Shown piece by piece: positions 7,945 to 17,600 of a stretch of 64,000 nucleotides of DNA (its first letter is position 1; every line of letters starts with the position of its first letter). This DNA is from Porphyrobacter sp. HT-58-2 (GTDB taxonomy: Bacteria; Pseudomonadota; Alphaproteobacteria; Sphingomonadales; Sphingomonadaceae). The DNA is taken from contig NZ_CP022600.1 of assembly GCF_002952215.1 (NCBI RefSeq), positions 1 to 64,000 on the forward strand, in the 5' to 3' direction. The notes below the pieces were generated by a model. It saw only the letters and a program-made list of their open reading frames with translations. It was not told where the DNA came from and searched no databases. The translations under genes and the position numbers were made by a program.

Positions 7945-9099
7945 TTACTGTCCTTCTTCCAGCGCCAGCGCCGCGCGCGCGATGCGGGCATAGATACGGG
8001 CAAGCGCGGCGAGATCGGGGATCGCCACCGCCTCGTCGCGCTTGTGCATCGTCGCGTTGCACAGGCCGAATTCGATGACCGGGCAAACAGCGCGCAGGAA
8101 CCGCGCATCGGACGTGCCGCCAGTAGTGGAAAGCTCGGGCGTCACGCCGGTCTCAGCCTCGACCGCGGCGCTGACCAGCTTCGAAAACGCCCCCGGTTCG
8201 GTAAGGAAAGGTTCGCCCGAGACGATCGGCCGCGCCTTGCCGCCGTGCTTTTCGGCAATTGCCATAACCCGGTCTGACAGGCTCTTGCCGGTGTGCAGAT
8301 CGTTGAACCGGATCGAGATGCGCGCCGCACCGCTTGCGGGAATGACGTTGTGCGCGCGGTTGCCCACATTGATGTCAGTGATTTCGAGATTGCTCGGCTG
8401 GAACCACTTTGTCCCTGTATCGAGCGTCAAGGAATCCAATTCGGATAAAATCCTGACAAGCTTGGGCAGCGGGTTATCCGCCAGATGCGGATAGGCGACA
8501 TGGCCCTGCGTACCTTCGACATCGATGAAGATATTGACCGAGCCCCTGCGGCCGATCTTCACCATGTCGCCAAGGCGGTGAACGCTGGTAGGCTCGCCGA
8601 CAAGGCAAAGGTCGGGCTCATGCCCTTGTGCCGCCATATAATCGATCAGCGCGCGGGTGCCGTGAAGCGCCGGGCCTTCTTCATCGCCGGTGATGATGAA
8701 GCTGATCGTGCCGGCATCGGCAGGCACGTCGGCAACGGCGGCGACCATCGCGGCAATGGCGCCCTTCATGTCCACCGCCCCGCGCCCGTGGAGCAGCTCA
8801 CCGCGCTCCTGCGGTTCGAACGGATCGGACGTCCAGCCTTCTCCCGGCGGGACGACATCGAGGTGGCCCGCAAAGGCAAAGTGGCGAGAACCCGGCGGCC
8901 CGACCCGCACGGCAAACAGGTTTTCGACCGGAGCCTCGTCACTCCCTTCCGGCCCTTCCCCACGCATGAAGCGGTGGACGGCAAAGCCGAGCGGCGCGAG
9001 CATCGCCTCAAGTTCGGCGAACACCACTCCGGTCGCAGGCGTAACCGAAGGCGCTGCGATCAGGCGCTTGGCAAGGTCGAGAGGGTCGAGCATGGTCAT
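7945..9099 (-). CDS. dapE: Succinyl-diaminopimelate desuccinylase
   Basis: M20-family zinc hydrolase that splits N-succinyl-LL-diaminopimelate into LL-diaminopimelate and succinate. 384 aa. The metal-site motifs are visible: FAGHLDVVPPG, GRGAVDMKGA, TGDEEGPALHGT and the late GGTSDARFL, with the C-terminal histidine in NATMHKRDE. An in-frame ATG 6 bp downstream (9093) is an equally possible start. Immediately followed by a dicarboxylate-type symporter, which may handle the succinate released (inference). Confidence 0.94.
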   Translation of the reverse strand: MTMLDPLDLAKRLIAAPSVTPATGVVFAELEAMLAPLGFAVHRFMRGEGPEGSDEAPVENLFAVRVGPPGSRHFAFAGHLDVVPPGEGWTSDPFEPQERGELLHGRGAVDMKGAIAAMVAAVADVPADAGTISFIITGDEEGPALHGTRALIDYMAAQGHEPDLCLVGEPTSVHRLGDMVKIGRRGSVNIFIDVEGTQGHVAYPHLADNPLPKLVRILSELDSLTLDTGTKWFQPSNLEITDINVGNRAHNVIPASGAARISIRFNDLHTGKSLSDRVMAIAEKHGGKARPIVSGEPFLTEPGAFSKLVSAAVEAETGVTPELSTTGGTSDARFLRAVCPVIEFGLCNATMHKRDEAVAIPDLAALARIYARIARAALALEEGQ

Positions 9100-9162
9100 G
9101 GCCTAGCAGGAGTTATCGCCAATGCCCAAGCGCGATTGTGACGTCATCCCCCGGCACTGGCC

Positions 9163-9786
9163 ATGATCGATCCAGGAATCGACTGGGCCGGATTTTCGCT
9201 GGCGGTGCTGCTGGTCGAACTGACGCCGGGGCCAAACATGGCATGGATCGTCACGCTTACCCTGTCCGAGGGGCGGCGCGCGGGGCTTGGCGCGATTTCG
9301 GGCATTGCGCTGGGGCTTGCCGCCAATGCTGCGCTGAGCGTGGTTGCCGCCAGCCTCATCCTCGCACAAGGCCCGGCGCTGACGCAGGCGGTGTCGGTGC
9401 TGGCTGCTGCGATGATGGCATGGCTGGCGTGGGAAGCGTGGCGCGACACGGGGGTGAGCTCAACCGCCACCACGCCGCGCATGGGCAACCACCGTCACGC
9501 GCTGGCGGGGTTCATCATCAACCTCATCAACCCCAAGGCGGCGCTGTTCTTCATTACCGTGATGCCGCAATTCGTCCACAGCGGGCAGCCGAGCCTATCC
9601 CAGGGCCTGACGCTGGCGAGCCTCAACGTCACCATCGCCACCGCCGTCCACCTTGCGCTTGTGCTGGGGGCAGGCCGGGTGCGCGGCGTGCTGATGGCAG
9701 AGGCGCGGGCGCGGATCGTGCGGCGACTGCTCGCGCTGGCAATGCTGGGCGTGGCGGCGTGGTTCCTCGCCAAGGCCTTCGGTTAA
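9163..9786 (+). CDS. LysE/RhtB family amino acid exporter
   Basis: 207-aa inner-membrane protein with about six hydrophobic helices. The family signatures VELTPGPNM in the first loop and NLINPKAALFF in the middle are both present. It overlaps the 3' end of the convergent S1/P1 nuclease gene by 4 bp. Probably exports an amino acid or homoserine lactone-like compound; the substrate is unknown. Confidence 0.88.
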   Translation: MIDPGIDWAGFSLAVLLVELTPGPNMAWIVTLTLSEGRRAGLGAISGIALGLAANAALSVVAASLILAQGPALTQAVSVLAAAMMAWLAWEAWRDTGVSSTATTPRMGNHRHALAGFIINLINPKAALFFITVMPQFVHSGQPSLSQGLTLASLNVTIATAVHLALVLGAGRVRGVLMAEARARIVRRLLALAMLGVAAWFLAKAFG

Positions 9787-10664
9787 CGCCGCCGTTCCTC
9801 CACCGCGAGCGGCCCCGGCGCAAAGGCGCTTTCGAGCAGGTCAGCGATCCTGAGCCCAGCCTGCACCACCCTGCGCCGCGCGATCGGCACCCCGCGCTCG
9901 ATATCCTCCTGGCTGAGCGCCGTTTCATCCGGCAGCGGCGCGGCGCAGACATCATCGGTGTCGAAGGCGGTCGGATAGACAAAGCTGCGCGCGATTTCCC
10001 AGCTTTCGCGCCCCCAGTCGTCCGGCGTTCCGCCCGCGAGTTCGGCACGCTCGGCGGCACTGTAACGCCGCGCGACCGGATCGGCCGGATCGCTGATGGC
10101 ACGTTCAGCCAAGGGATTGTCCCAGATCGAATGGAGGTTCAGCCCCGGCTTGATCCCATAGGCGGCACGCCGGTCATTGCCGCCGCGATCCTCGTTGTCG
10201 CCCGAATGCAGCGGCATATGCACATCACCTGCAAAATGCACCATGAAGGCGAGCGCCTCCAGCCGTACGGCTGCGGGCAGGCGCTCATCGGCGAGCACGC
10301 GGTGCGCGCGGGTGATCTGAGCGGTCACGCAATTGCCACCCGAACAATTGGCGCGCGGGTTGAAGGGCTGGCAGACCGGAGCGGTGCGATAATGCCAGGC
10401 GGCAGTATAACCCCAGCGCCAGCCTTCACCGCGGATGCAATCGGCCCAGACTGCGGCATCCTGCAGCGTCTTGAGCGGGCAATCGGGCGTGCCGAGCTGC
10501 TTTTCATACTTCAGCAGCGCGCGGATCTTCGCCCGCACCTCAGGCGAAAGATTGGCCTCGGCAATGCTGGCGGTCTGGCGGTGGGCGTAGAAGCCCCACG
10601 CGCTTGCCGGGGTAGGCATCAGCACCAGCAGCGCCGCCAGCGCAGCGATCATGCGCCGCATCAT
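9783..10664 (-). CDS. S1/P1 family nuclease, secreted
   Basis: 293-aa zinc nuclease acting on single-stranded nucleic acids, exported by a signal peptide (MMRRMIAALAALLVLMPTPASA). Cleavage before Trp would expose the N-terminal Trp that binds zinc in P1-type enzymes (mature WGFYAHRQTA). Further ligands are in WHY, FMVHFAGDVHMPLH and NLHSIWD. The start at 10664 overlaps the stop of the glutathione transferase gene as ATGA; the upstream extension lacks a signal peptide at its end. Confidence 0.9.
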   Translation of the reverse strand: MMRRMIAALAALLVLMPTPASAWGFYAHRQTASIAEANLSPEVRAKIRALLKYEKQLGTPDCPLKTLQDAAVWADCIRGEGWRWGYTAAWHYRTAPVCQPFNPRANCSGGNCVTAQITRAHRVLADERLPAAVRLEALAFMVHFAGDVHMPLHSGDNEDRGGNDRRAAYGIKPGLNLHSIWDNPLAERAISDPADPVARRYSAAERAELAGGTPDDWGRESWEIARSFVYPTAFDTDDVCAAPLPDETALSQEDIERGVPIARRRVVQAGLRIADLLESAFAPGPLAVEERRR

Positions 10665-11323
10665 CGCACCATCTCGAATTGTTCGATCACCCATTCCTCG
10701 TCCTCTGCTGAAGCGCTCCATTCGCGCATCCAGTCATGCTGGAGGATCGCATCCATATAGGTCTGCGCGAAACCCGGAACGCCGATCCCGTAAGTGACGA
10801 AGCGCGTCACCACCGGAGCATAGAAGATATCGGCCGCGCCAAAGGTTCCAAACAGATATGGCCCCGCGCTGCCGTGTCGCGCGCGGGCCTCGGCCCACAG
10901 GCCAAGGATGCGCACGATATCGTGCCGTGTCGCGTCGCTGATGCCGGGCAGTTCCACCCGGCGGCGGATGTTCATCGGCAATTCGCGGCGCAGGCTCTGA
11001 TAGCCGGAGTGCATTTCCGCAACCATCGCCCGGGCCATACCCCGCGCCGGCTCCTCCTTGGGCCAGAAGCGCGCCCTTCCGACCTTGTCGGCCAGATATT
11101 CGAGGATCGCGAGGCTGTCCCACACCACGGTTTCGCCATCCCACAGGATCGGAACCTTGCCACTGGAGGGTTGCACTTCGCCCATGTCATGCTTCAGCCG
11201 GTCCCATTCCTCGCCCATGATCGGCACAGTCAGTTCCTCGAAATGGAGGCCCGACTGCTTGACCGCGAGCCAGCCGCGCAAGCTCCAGCTGGAATAGTTC
11301 TTGTTGCCGATGATGAGTTTCAT
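10661..11323 (-). CDS. Glutathione S-transferase family protein
   Basis: 220-aa cytosolic GST. N-terminal thioredoxin-like domain with MKLIIGNKNYSSWSLRGWLA (serines near residues 10-14 in the position of the catalytic hydroxyl), SGKVPILWDGETVVWDSLAI for glutathione binding, and an alpha-helical C-terminal domain. Start chosen at 11323; the longer frame adds MERRL only. Overlaps the nuclease gene by 4 bp. Confidence 0.88.
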   Translation of the reverse strand: MKLIIGNKNYSSWSLRGWLAVKQSGLHFEELTVPIMGEEWDRLKHDMGEVQPSSGKVPILWDGETVVWDSLAILEYLADKVGRARFWPKEEPARGMARAMVAEMHSGYQSLRRELPMNIRRRVELPGISDATRHDIVRILGLWAEARARHGSAGPYLFGTFGAADIFYAPVVTRFVTYGIGVPGFAQTYMDAILQHDWMREWSASAEDEEWVIEQFEMVR

Positions 11324-11430
11324 GAGTCTGCGCTCCACCTGCGAGACGGTTTGTGGGCGCTCCCTAGGAATTCAGGCTTCCCCTGTCGAGGCTGAACGGG
11401 CTATCGCCGCGTCATCAAGGAGCCTTCGCC

Positions 11431-11850
11431 ATGAACCTGCCCCCCTTTCACCTCGCCTTTCCTGTCGACGATCTGGCCGAAGCGCGCCGCTTTTATGGCG
11501 AGGTGATGGGCTGCGGCGAGGGGCGGTCGTCCGATGAATGGATCGATTTCGATTTCCACGGCCACCAGATCGTCGCCCACCTCGCGCCGGGGCGGGCGGG
11601 TGACCGGGCAAGCAACCATGTCGATGGCCACGGGGTGCCGGTGCCGCATTTCGGGCTGGTGCTGGCGATGGAACAGTGGGAGGCGTTGGCTGACAGGTTG
11701 CGCAACGGCGGTTGCCAGTTCGTGATCGAACCGACCATCCGCTTCAAGGGTCAACCGGGGGAGCAGGCCACGATGTTCCTGCGCGATCCATCGGGCAATG
11801 CTCTGGAATTCAAGGCCTTTGCTGACATCGGCAACCTGTTCGCCACCTGA
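11431..11850 (+). CDS. VOC (glyoxalase/dioxygenase) family protein
   Basis: 139-aa protein with the two beta-alpha-beta-beta-beta modules of the vicinal oxygen chelate fold: [22 protein letters not shown] at the N-terminus (first metal His, split here only for reference), [14 protein letters not shown] in the middle and [15 protein letters not shown] with the metal Glu at the end. The order H-H-E is intact, so it probably binds a metal. Substrate unknown; glyoxalase, dioxygenase and fosfomycin-resistance relatives share this pattern. Confidence 0.85.
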   Translation: MNLPPFHLAFPVDDLAEARRFYGEVMGCGEGRSSDEWIDFDFHGHQIVAHLAPGRAGDRASNHVDGHGVPVPHFGLVLAMEQWEALADRLRNGGCQFVIEPTIRFKGQPGEQATMFLRDPSGNALEFKAFADIGNLFAT

Positions 11851-11913
11851 CATCATCTGCCCCATCAAACGGATACGCTGCGCAGAGCCGCGATCCGCAA
11901 TCCAAAATGATGG

Positions 11914-11961
11914 CTAACCAAATGCTAACCATATGCCCGTATTTCCCCGGGTCATGGTCGC
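11914..11961 (+). promoter_or_regulatory. CtrA-like site and leader of the DUF11 cluster
   Basis: CTAA-N7-CTAA at 11914-11928, a 6/8 match to the known CtrA consensus TTAA-N7-TTAA, and containing CTAACCAT, close to the half-site TTAACCAT. It is followed by TATGCCCG (11932) and ATGGTCGC (11954). A related arrangement stands before the last gene of the cluster. CtrA control is inference. Confidence 0.35.
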
Positions 11962-12946
11962 ACATGCAAACATAAAACAGTTCCTGGTCATGGTGTTCGG
12001 ATCGGCTGCATTGGCCGGTCTCGTCGCTCATGCCCCCGCCAACGCCGAGGGCGTGAGCGCCGGAACCCTGATCCGCAACACTGCCGTCGCCAGCTATGAC
12101 GAAGGCGGGGTCGCGCGCAGCGTCAATTCGAACACCGTCACCGTTCGCGTGGACGAACTGCTCGACGTGACGCTGACCTCGCTCGATCCCGGCCCGGTCG
12201 CAGGGCGTCCCGGCGAAGCGGTACTGACCTTCGAACTCACCAATCAGGGCAACGGGCCGGAGGCATTCCGGCTGTTCGCCAATACTGCCGTTGCGGGCAA
12301 TGATTTCGATTCGTCATTTCGCGCCATTGCAATCGATAGCAACGGCAACGGGATCTATGACGAGGGGATCGACGAGATCCTCGCCGAGCCGCAGACCACT
12401 GCCGATCTCGCGCCCGATCAACGCGTGACGCTGTTCGTGCTGGTCACCGTTCCGGACACCGCCACTGACAAGCAGACCAGCGCCGTAACGCTGACCGCCG
12501 AGGCGGTTACCGGCAGCGGCACGCCGGGCACACTCTTTGCCGGTGCCGGGGTCGATGGCGGTGATGCGATCGTCGGCACCACCGGCGCGCTGGCGATTGC
12601 GCGTGGCACGATCGTCAACGGCATCGCGAGCGTCGAACTGGTCAAGTCGGTGGTGCTGCGCGACCCGTTCGGCGGCACCAGCGCCGTGCCCGGCACGATC
12701 GCCACCTTCACCATCGAAGCGCGTGTAAGCGGCAGCGGATCGGTCGCCAACCTGCGTGTCACCGATGCCATTCCCGAAGGCACCACCTACGCTCCCGGCA
12801 CTCTCGCGCTCGACGCGGTCACGCTGACCGATGCCGAGGACGGCGATGCCGGTTCGGCGTCTGGCACGGCGGGCGTCATCGTCAGCCTTGGGGACGTGGC
12901 CGCCGAAACAATCCGTCGCGTCACCTTCGATGTCGTTGTCAATTAA
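11954..12946 (+). CDS. Secreted DUF11-type repeat protein 1
   Basis: 330-aa exported protein. A signal peptide ends near APANAEG. The mature N-terminus is a module of the form AGTLIRNTAVASYDEGG..VNSNTVTVRV that recurs in the next cluster genes. A C-terminal DUF11-like (Ig-fold, SdrD/OmcB relative) domain starts at VELVKSVVLRDPFGGTSAVPG and contains VTDAIPEGTTYAPGTL. An aspartate-rich loop (IDSNGNGIYDEGIDE) resembles calcium-binding turns. Start at 11954 (MVAHANIKQ) preferred over 11933 because the same ATGGTCGC starts the last cluster gene. First gene of a five-gene surface-protein cluster. Confidence 0.75.
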   Translation: MVAHANIKQFLVMVFGSAALAGLVAHAPANAEGVSAGTLIRNTAVASYDEGGVARSVNSNTVTVRVDELLDVTLTSLDPGPVAGRPGEAVLTFELTNQGNGPEAFRLFANTAVAGNDFDSSFRAIAIDSNGNGIYDEGIDEILAEPQTTADLAPDQRVTLFVLVTVPDTATDKQTSAVTLTAEAVTGSGTPGTLFAGAGVDGGDAIVGTTGALAIARGTIVNGIASVELVKSVVLRDPFGGTSAVPGTIATFTIEARVSGSGSVANLRVTDAIPEGTTYAPGTLALDAVTLTDAEDGDAGSASGTAGVIVSLGDVAAETIRRVTFDVVVN

Positions 12947-12980
12947 CGCAATTTCACAAGATCAGAACAGGGGTCCAACC

Positions 12981-13463
12981 ATGAAGTCGATCAACACTCT
13001 GATGCTCGCACTTGCTGCTGCCATCACCTTTACTGCGCCCGTCGCTGCCCAGGGCAATGCCAGCCCGATTGCGCTCAATGGCGACGTGAAGGCCGAAAAG
13101 ATCGTCACCGACGCCGATGGCGCGGAACGCATCGAACTGGTCGAGCCGACCTCGATCGTGCCGGGCGACCGCCTGGTGTTCGGTACCGACTATGCCAATA
13201 ACGGCGCGGATGCGGTGACCAACTTTGTCGTCACCAATCCCCTGCCCGCTGCCGTTCGCCTTGCGCCCGATGCCGATCCGGCGCTCGATGTGTCGGTCGA
13301 CGGAGGCAAGACCTGGGGCGCGCTGGCCGCGCTGACCTTCACCAATTCCGACGGGACCACACGTCCCGCCGCCCATGCGGACGTGACTCATGTCCGCTGG
13401 GTGCTGGCGAGCATAGCCCCCGGCGCATCGGGGCGGCTCACCTATCCAGCCATCATCCGCTGA
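12981..13463 (+). CDS. Small secreted DUF11-like protein
   Basis: 160-aa exported protein with a clear signal peptide ending at APVAAQG. The mature part is one Ig-like module: VEPTSIVPGDRLVFGTDYAN, NFVVTNPLPAAVRL and WVLASIAPGASGRLTY, which fits a single DUF11-like domain. It follows the previous gene by 34 bp in the same direction; GGGGT lies upstream of the ATG. Probably a structural or chaperoned subunit of the same surface system (inference). Confidence 0.75.
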   Translation: MKSINTLMLALAAAITFTAPVAAQGNASPIALNGDVKAEKIVTDADGAERIELVEPTSIVPGDRLVFGTDYANNGADAVTNFVVTNPLPAAVRLAPDADPALDVSVDGGKTWGALAALTFTNSDGTTRPAAHADVTHVRWVLASIAPGASGRLTYPAIIR

Positions 13464-13534
13464 CCAGCGGGAGATAACCGCCACGTCCTGCGGGCGGATT
13501 TGATCACGCGGGACACACGCACAGGACCAGACCA

Positions 13535-14587
13535 ATGAAGACCACCAAGCAGTTGCTCGGTGCGGTGAGCGCGTGCGCGCTCATCGCGATGACGAGCGCC
13601 CCTGCCCTGGCCCAAGGGACCACCGCAGGCACCACCATCAGCAACACCGTGAACGTCACCTACAACGTCAACGGCATCACTCAGAACGCCGAGACCGCGA
13701 CCGACGAATTCACCGTTGACCAGCGCGTCAACGTGACCGTTACCAATGTCGGCGCGGCCACCAGTGTCACGCCGGGTTCGACCGAACAGGCGATCGCGTT
13801 TGACGTCACGAACCTGTCAAACAGCAGCGTCGATCTTGAACTGACGACCGCTCTAAATGCAGGGACAGCTGCAAACATCAGCAATATCCGCATCTTCCTC
13901 GACACCAATGGCGACCGGGTGCTGGATGCGGCAGAACTGGCCGCAGGGCCGATCACCTTCCTTGATGAAGTCGGCTCGTCTGCAACCGGCGTCACCACCG
14001 CCGTGATCGTCATCGCCGACTTTGGCCTCAATGCAATCAACGACGATCAGTTCGACATTGCACTGACTGCCAATGCCCATGCCGCTGGCGGCGCGGGCTC
14101 GCTGGGTGCCGAGCTGGTCGAATCCGCCACCAACACCAGCGGTATCGACACCGTGCTGTTTGATGGTCAGGGTGCCACCGACAGCGTGCGCGACGGTGCC
14201 TTCTCGGCCATCGGCACCTACACCGTGGCCGGTGCGGTCGTGGATGTCGCCAAGTCGAGCCGCGTGGTGAGCGACCCGGTCAACGGGACGAACAACCCCA
14301 AGGCAATTCCGGGCGCGACGATCGAATATTGCATCACCGTGGCCAACGCTGCCAGTGCTTCAACCGCGACCGATGTCAACGTGACCGACGATCTGCCCTT
14401 CGAGGTGATCTATGACAGCGCATTCGGCATCTTCGTCGATGGCGATGCCAACTGTGCCAACGGCACGGCGGGCGGCAACTTTGTCGCGGGCGCGGGCGCT
14501 GGCGGCGCTGACCGGGTGACGGGCGACCTCAGCGACGTTGCTGGCGGCGAGACCCGCTCGCTCTATTTCCGGGTCGTGATCGACTAA
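13535..14587 (+). CDS. Secreted DUF11-type repeat protein 2
   Basis: 350-aa exported protein, signal peptide ending APALAQG. Mature N-terminal module AGTTISNTVNVTYNVNG parallels protein 1, followed by an EF-like loop FLDTNGDRVLDAAEL and a C-terminal DUF11-like domain. That domain starts with the phrase KSSRVVSDPVNGTNNPKAIP, nearly repeated in the last cluster gene (KSSAVISDPVNGTVNPKLIP), so the two share an origin. It contains two cysteines (EYCITV and DANCANG) that may bond. Ends 19 bp before the giant gene. Confidence 0.78.
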   Translation: MKTTKQLLGAVSACALIAMTSAPALAQGTTAGTTISNTVNVTYNVNGITQNAETATDEFTVDQRVNVTVTNVGAATSVTPGSTEQAIAFDVTNLSNSSVDLELTTALNAGTAANISNIRIFLDTNGDRVLDAAELAAGPITFLDEVGSSATGVTTAVIVIADFGLNAINDDQFDIALTANAHAAGGAGSLGAELVESATNTSGIDTVLFDGQGATDSVRDGAFSAIGTYTVAGAVVDVAKSSRVVSDPVNGTNNPKAIPGATIEYCITVANAASASTATDVNVTDDLPFEVIYDSAFGIFVDGDANCANGTAGGNFVAGAGAGGADRVTGDLSDVAGGETRSLYFRVVID

Positions 14588-14606
14588 CCCGATCCGGATC
14601 CAGGTC

Positions 14607-17600
14607 TTGCGTGTTTCCCCCTCCTTGCGGCGCGTCGCGGCAGCACTCCTTGCGGTGCTGCTGCCTCTCGGCGTGCCGCAGGAGGGGGCATCCGCACAGA
14701 CGAACAATGACGGCGCGGCGGTGCGCAGCATCACCAACATCGCCGAAGCCACATGGGATGCTGACGGCTCGCGCCGCCGGATTTCGAGCAATCCGGTGCG
14801 GTTCGACGTCAGCACCCTCCCTGCAGCCCCGCCAGTGATCCAGGTATTCCGCCGTTCGCCCGGCACCGGCGCGGAGCTGGTCTATATCGAACCGCGCTGC
14901 AGCACTGTGCCCAATCAGGCGCAGCTGCGCAGCGACCTTGTCACCGCCAGCCTAGCGCCGGCGGGTGGCCCGATTTCCACCACCGCTACGGCCCGCGTCG
15001 TCCCGACCAGCCAGCTGCGCGGGGGCGAGCCGATGTTCTTCGAAATCACCGCCGCCGGTGCCAACCGTGATCCAGGCGCAGTTGACAGCATGACCGTAGT
15101 GCTGACCACGCTCGAAGGCGACCACGAGACGATCACCGTTTTCGAAACCGCGGCCAATAGCGGCGTATTTGCCGGATCGATCGACACAATGCGCATCCCC
15201 CCGCCGTTGGTGCAGGAAGATTGCCGCATCAGCGTGGGCAGCGAAACGCGCATCACCATCGCCGCCATGCGCCCCGACGAAAGCGGTATACTCGTCCAGA
15301 CCGAAGTCGCCGTGCTGGTCGATCCTTTCGGCGTCGTGTTCGACAGCGAAACCGGCGAGCCGGTCGATGGTGCGCGCGTGGCACTCGTCAATGCCGACAC
15401 CGGCGCCCCTGCAACCGTCTTTGCCGAGGATGGCGTCACCGCATGGCCTTCCAGCATGATTTCCGGTCAGGCCGTGACCGACGGTAGCGGACGCAGCGTC
15501 ATGATGGGGCCGGGCGAGTTCTGGTTCCCGCTCACCACACAGGGTCGCTTCCGGCTCGTCGTGACACCGCCCGATCCCTACACCGCGCCATCTGCCGCCC
15601 CGCGCGACGTGCTCGCCCGCATCACTCGGCCCGATGGCCGACCCTATGTCATTCGCGACGGATCTTTCGGCGATATCTTCGTGCTCGACGATCCCGCGCC
15701 TTTCGAAGTCGATATCCCGGTCGACCGGCCGAGCCTTGATCTCGGCCTCGCCAAGACCGCTTCGCGCACCACCGCCGCTCCCGGCGACGTGGTGTTCTAT
15801 GCCGTTACTGTCCGCAATCCCGATCCGGCACGGGTCAAGCGCGCCGTGACGCTGACCGACACGCCTTCGCGCTGGCTGCGGCTGCGGCGCGACACGATCC
15901 GCATCAACGGCGCACCTGCTCCGCAGGCTGTCACGATCTCGCCCGATGGCCGGGTGCTGACCATCGCACTGGGCGATCTTGCCGCCGGCGCCTCGGCCCG
16001 CGTGACCTATGCCATGACCGTACGCCCCGATGCGCCTCCGGGCCGGGTGCTCAACGATGCGCAGGTGACCGATTCGCTCGGTCGCCTGTCACGCGCCAGC
16101 GCCGCAGTGGATCTGCGGCGCGATGGCATCGCCGACCGCATGACCATCATCGGGCGCATCACGGCCGGCGACTGCACCCTGCCCGAACGCGAACGCAGCG
16201 GGATCGCGGGCGTGCGGATCATGCTGGAAGACGGCAGCTTCGCCGTCACCGATGCCGACGGGCGTTATCACTTCGAAGGCGTCGTCCCCGGCACCCACGT
16301 CGTGCAGGTTTCGCGCATGACCCTGCCCGATGGGGCGCGGATGATCGATTGCTCGCGCTCGACCCGCAATGCCGGAAGCGCCTTCTCGCGGCTCGCGATC
16401 GGTCAGGGCGGAAGCCTGGTGGTCGCCGATTTCCACGCTGTGCTGCCCGCCGGTACGACGGCTGCGCCCGCGCCTGTGGCACCTGCCAGTCCCACAGAGA
16501 AAGCCCCGGCCACTCCCGTCGAACCCGCCGCGGCGCCGACCGATTTTCTGATGCTGGGCGATGGCGAGGACGGCTTCCTTGCCCCCGCCCCCGATGCCAA
16601 CCCGCGCGCGCCTGCGGTCCGCGTGGTGATCCGCCACCGCCGCGGCCAGAGCGTTGAGCTGCTGGTTGATGGCAAGCCGGTCGATCCGCTCGCCTTCGAT
16701 GGCACACAGACCCCGGAAAAAGGCAAATACGCAATCAGCCAGTGGCGCGGCGTGCCGCTGATCAACGAACGCACCATGCTCGAAGCGCGTATCATCAACA
16801 GCTATGGCGAAGTCTCGAAGACCTTCACGCGTGAGGTGTTCTTCACCCGCACACCGGCCAAGGTCGAATTCCTGCCTGCGCAATCGAACCTTGTCGCCGA
16901 TGGCCGCACGCGCCCGGTGGTGACGATCCGCGTACTCGACCGCAACGGCCGTCCCCTGCGCGAAGGTATATCGGGCAATTTCACTCTCAACGCTCCCTAT
17001 CAGAGCGCCGAGCAGATCGACCGCCAGCAGCTCAACCAGCTTACCGGAATGACCCCGATGGCCGCGCGCTGGGTGGTCGAGGGCGAGGACGGCATCGCCC
17101 GGATCGAACTCGCCCCCACCATGGTCAGTGGCTCGCTGCGGCTCGATTTCGCGTTCAACGATGGCGAGATCACCCGCCGTCAAGAGCTTGAGGCGTGGAT
17201 CGAGCCGGGTGATATCGAATGGACGATCATCGGCCTTGTCGAAGGCACGCTGGGCGCGCGTTCGGTGGCGGACAATATGGAGCGCGCCGGGCAGTTCGAC
17301 AGCGATCTGGGCGATGATGCGCGCGTTGCGCTTTATGCCAAGGGCCGGGTGCTGGGCAAATATCTGCTCACACTCGCCTATGACAGCGCCCGCCAGCGCG
17401 AAGACCAGCGCGTGCTCGGCGCGCTTGATCCGACCGCCTATTACACCGTGTTCGGCGATGCTTCCGCCCGCCAGTTCGACGCCGCCACTCGCGAAAAGCT
17501 GTATGTCCGCATCGAAACCTCGACCTTCTACGCGCTCTATGGAGATTTCCAGACCGCCTTCAACCAGACGCGGCTTGCCAATTACAACCGCACCGCAACC

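Noticed and set aside
14611..14838. GTG-started frame just inside the giant gene
   Set aside because: A different frame with no signal peptide; the giant gene covers the same DNA.
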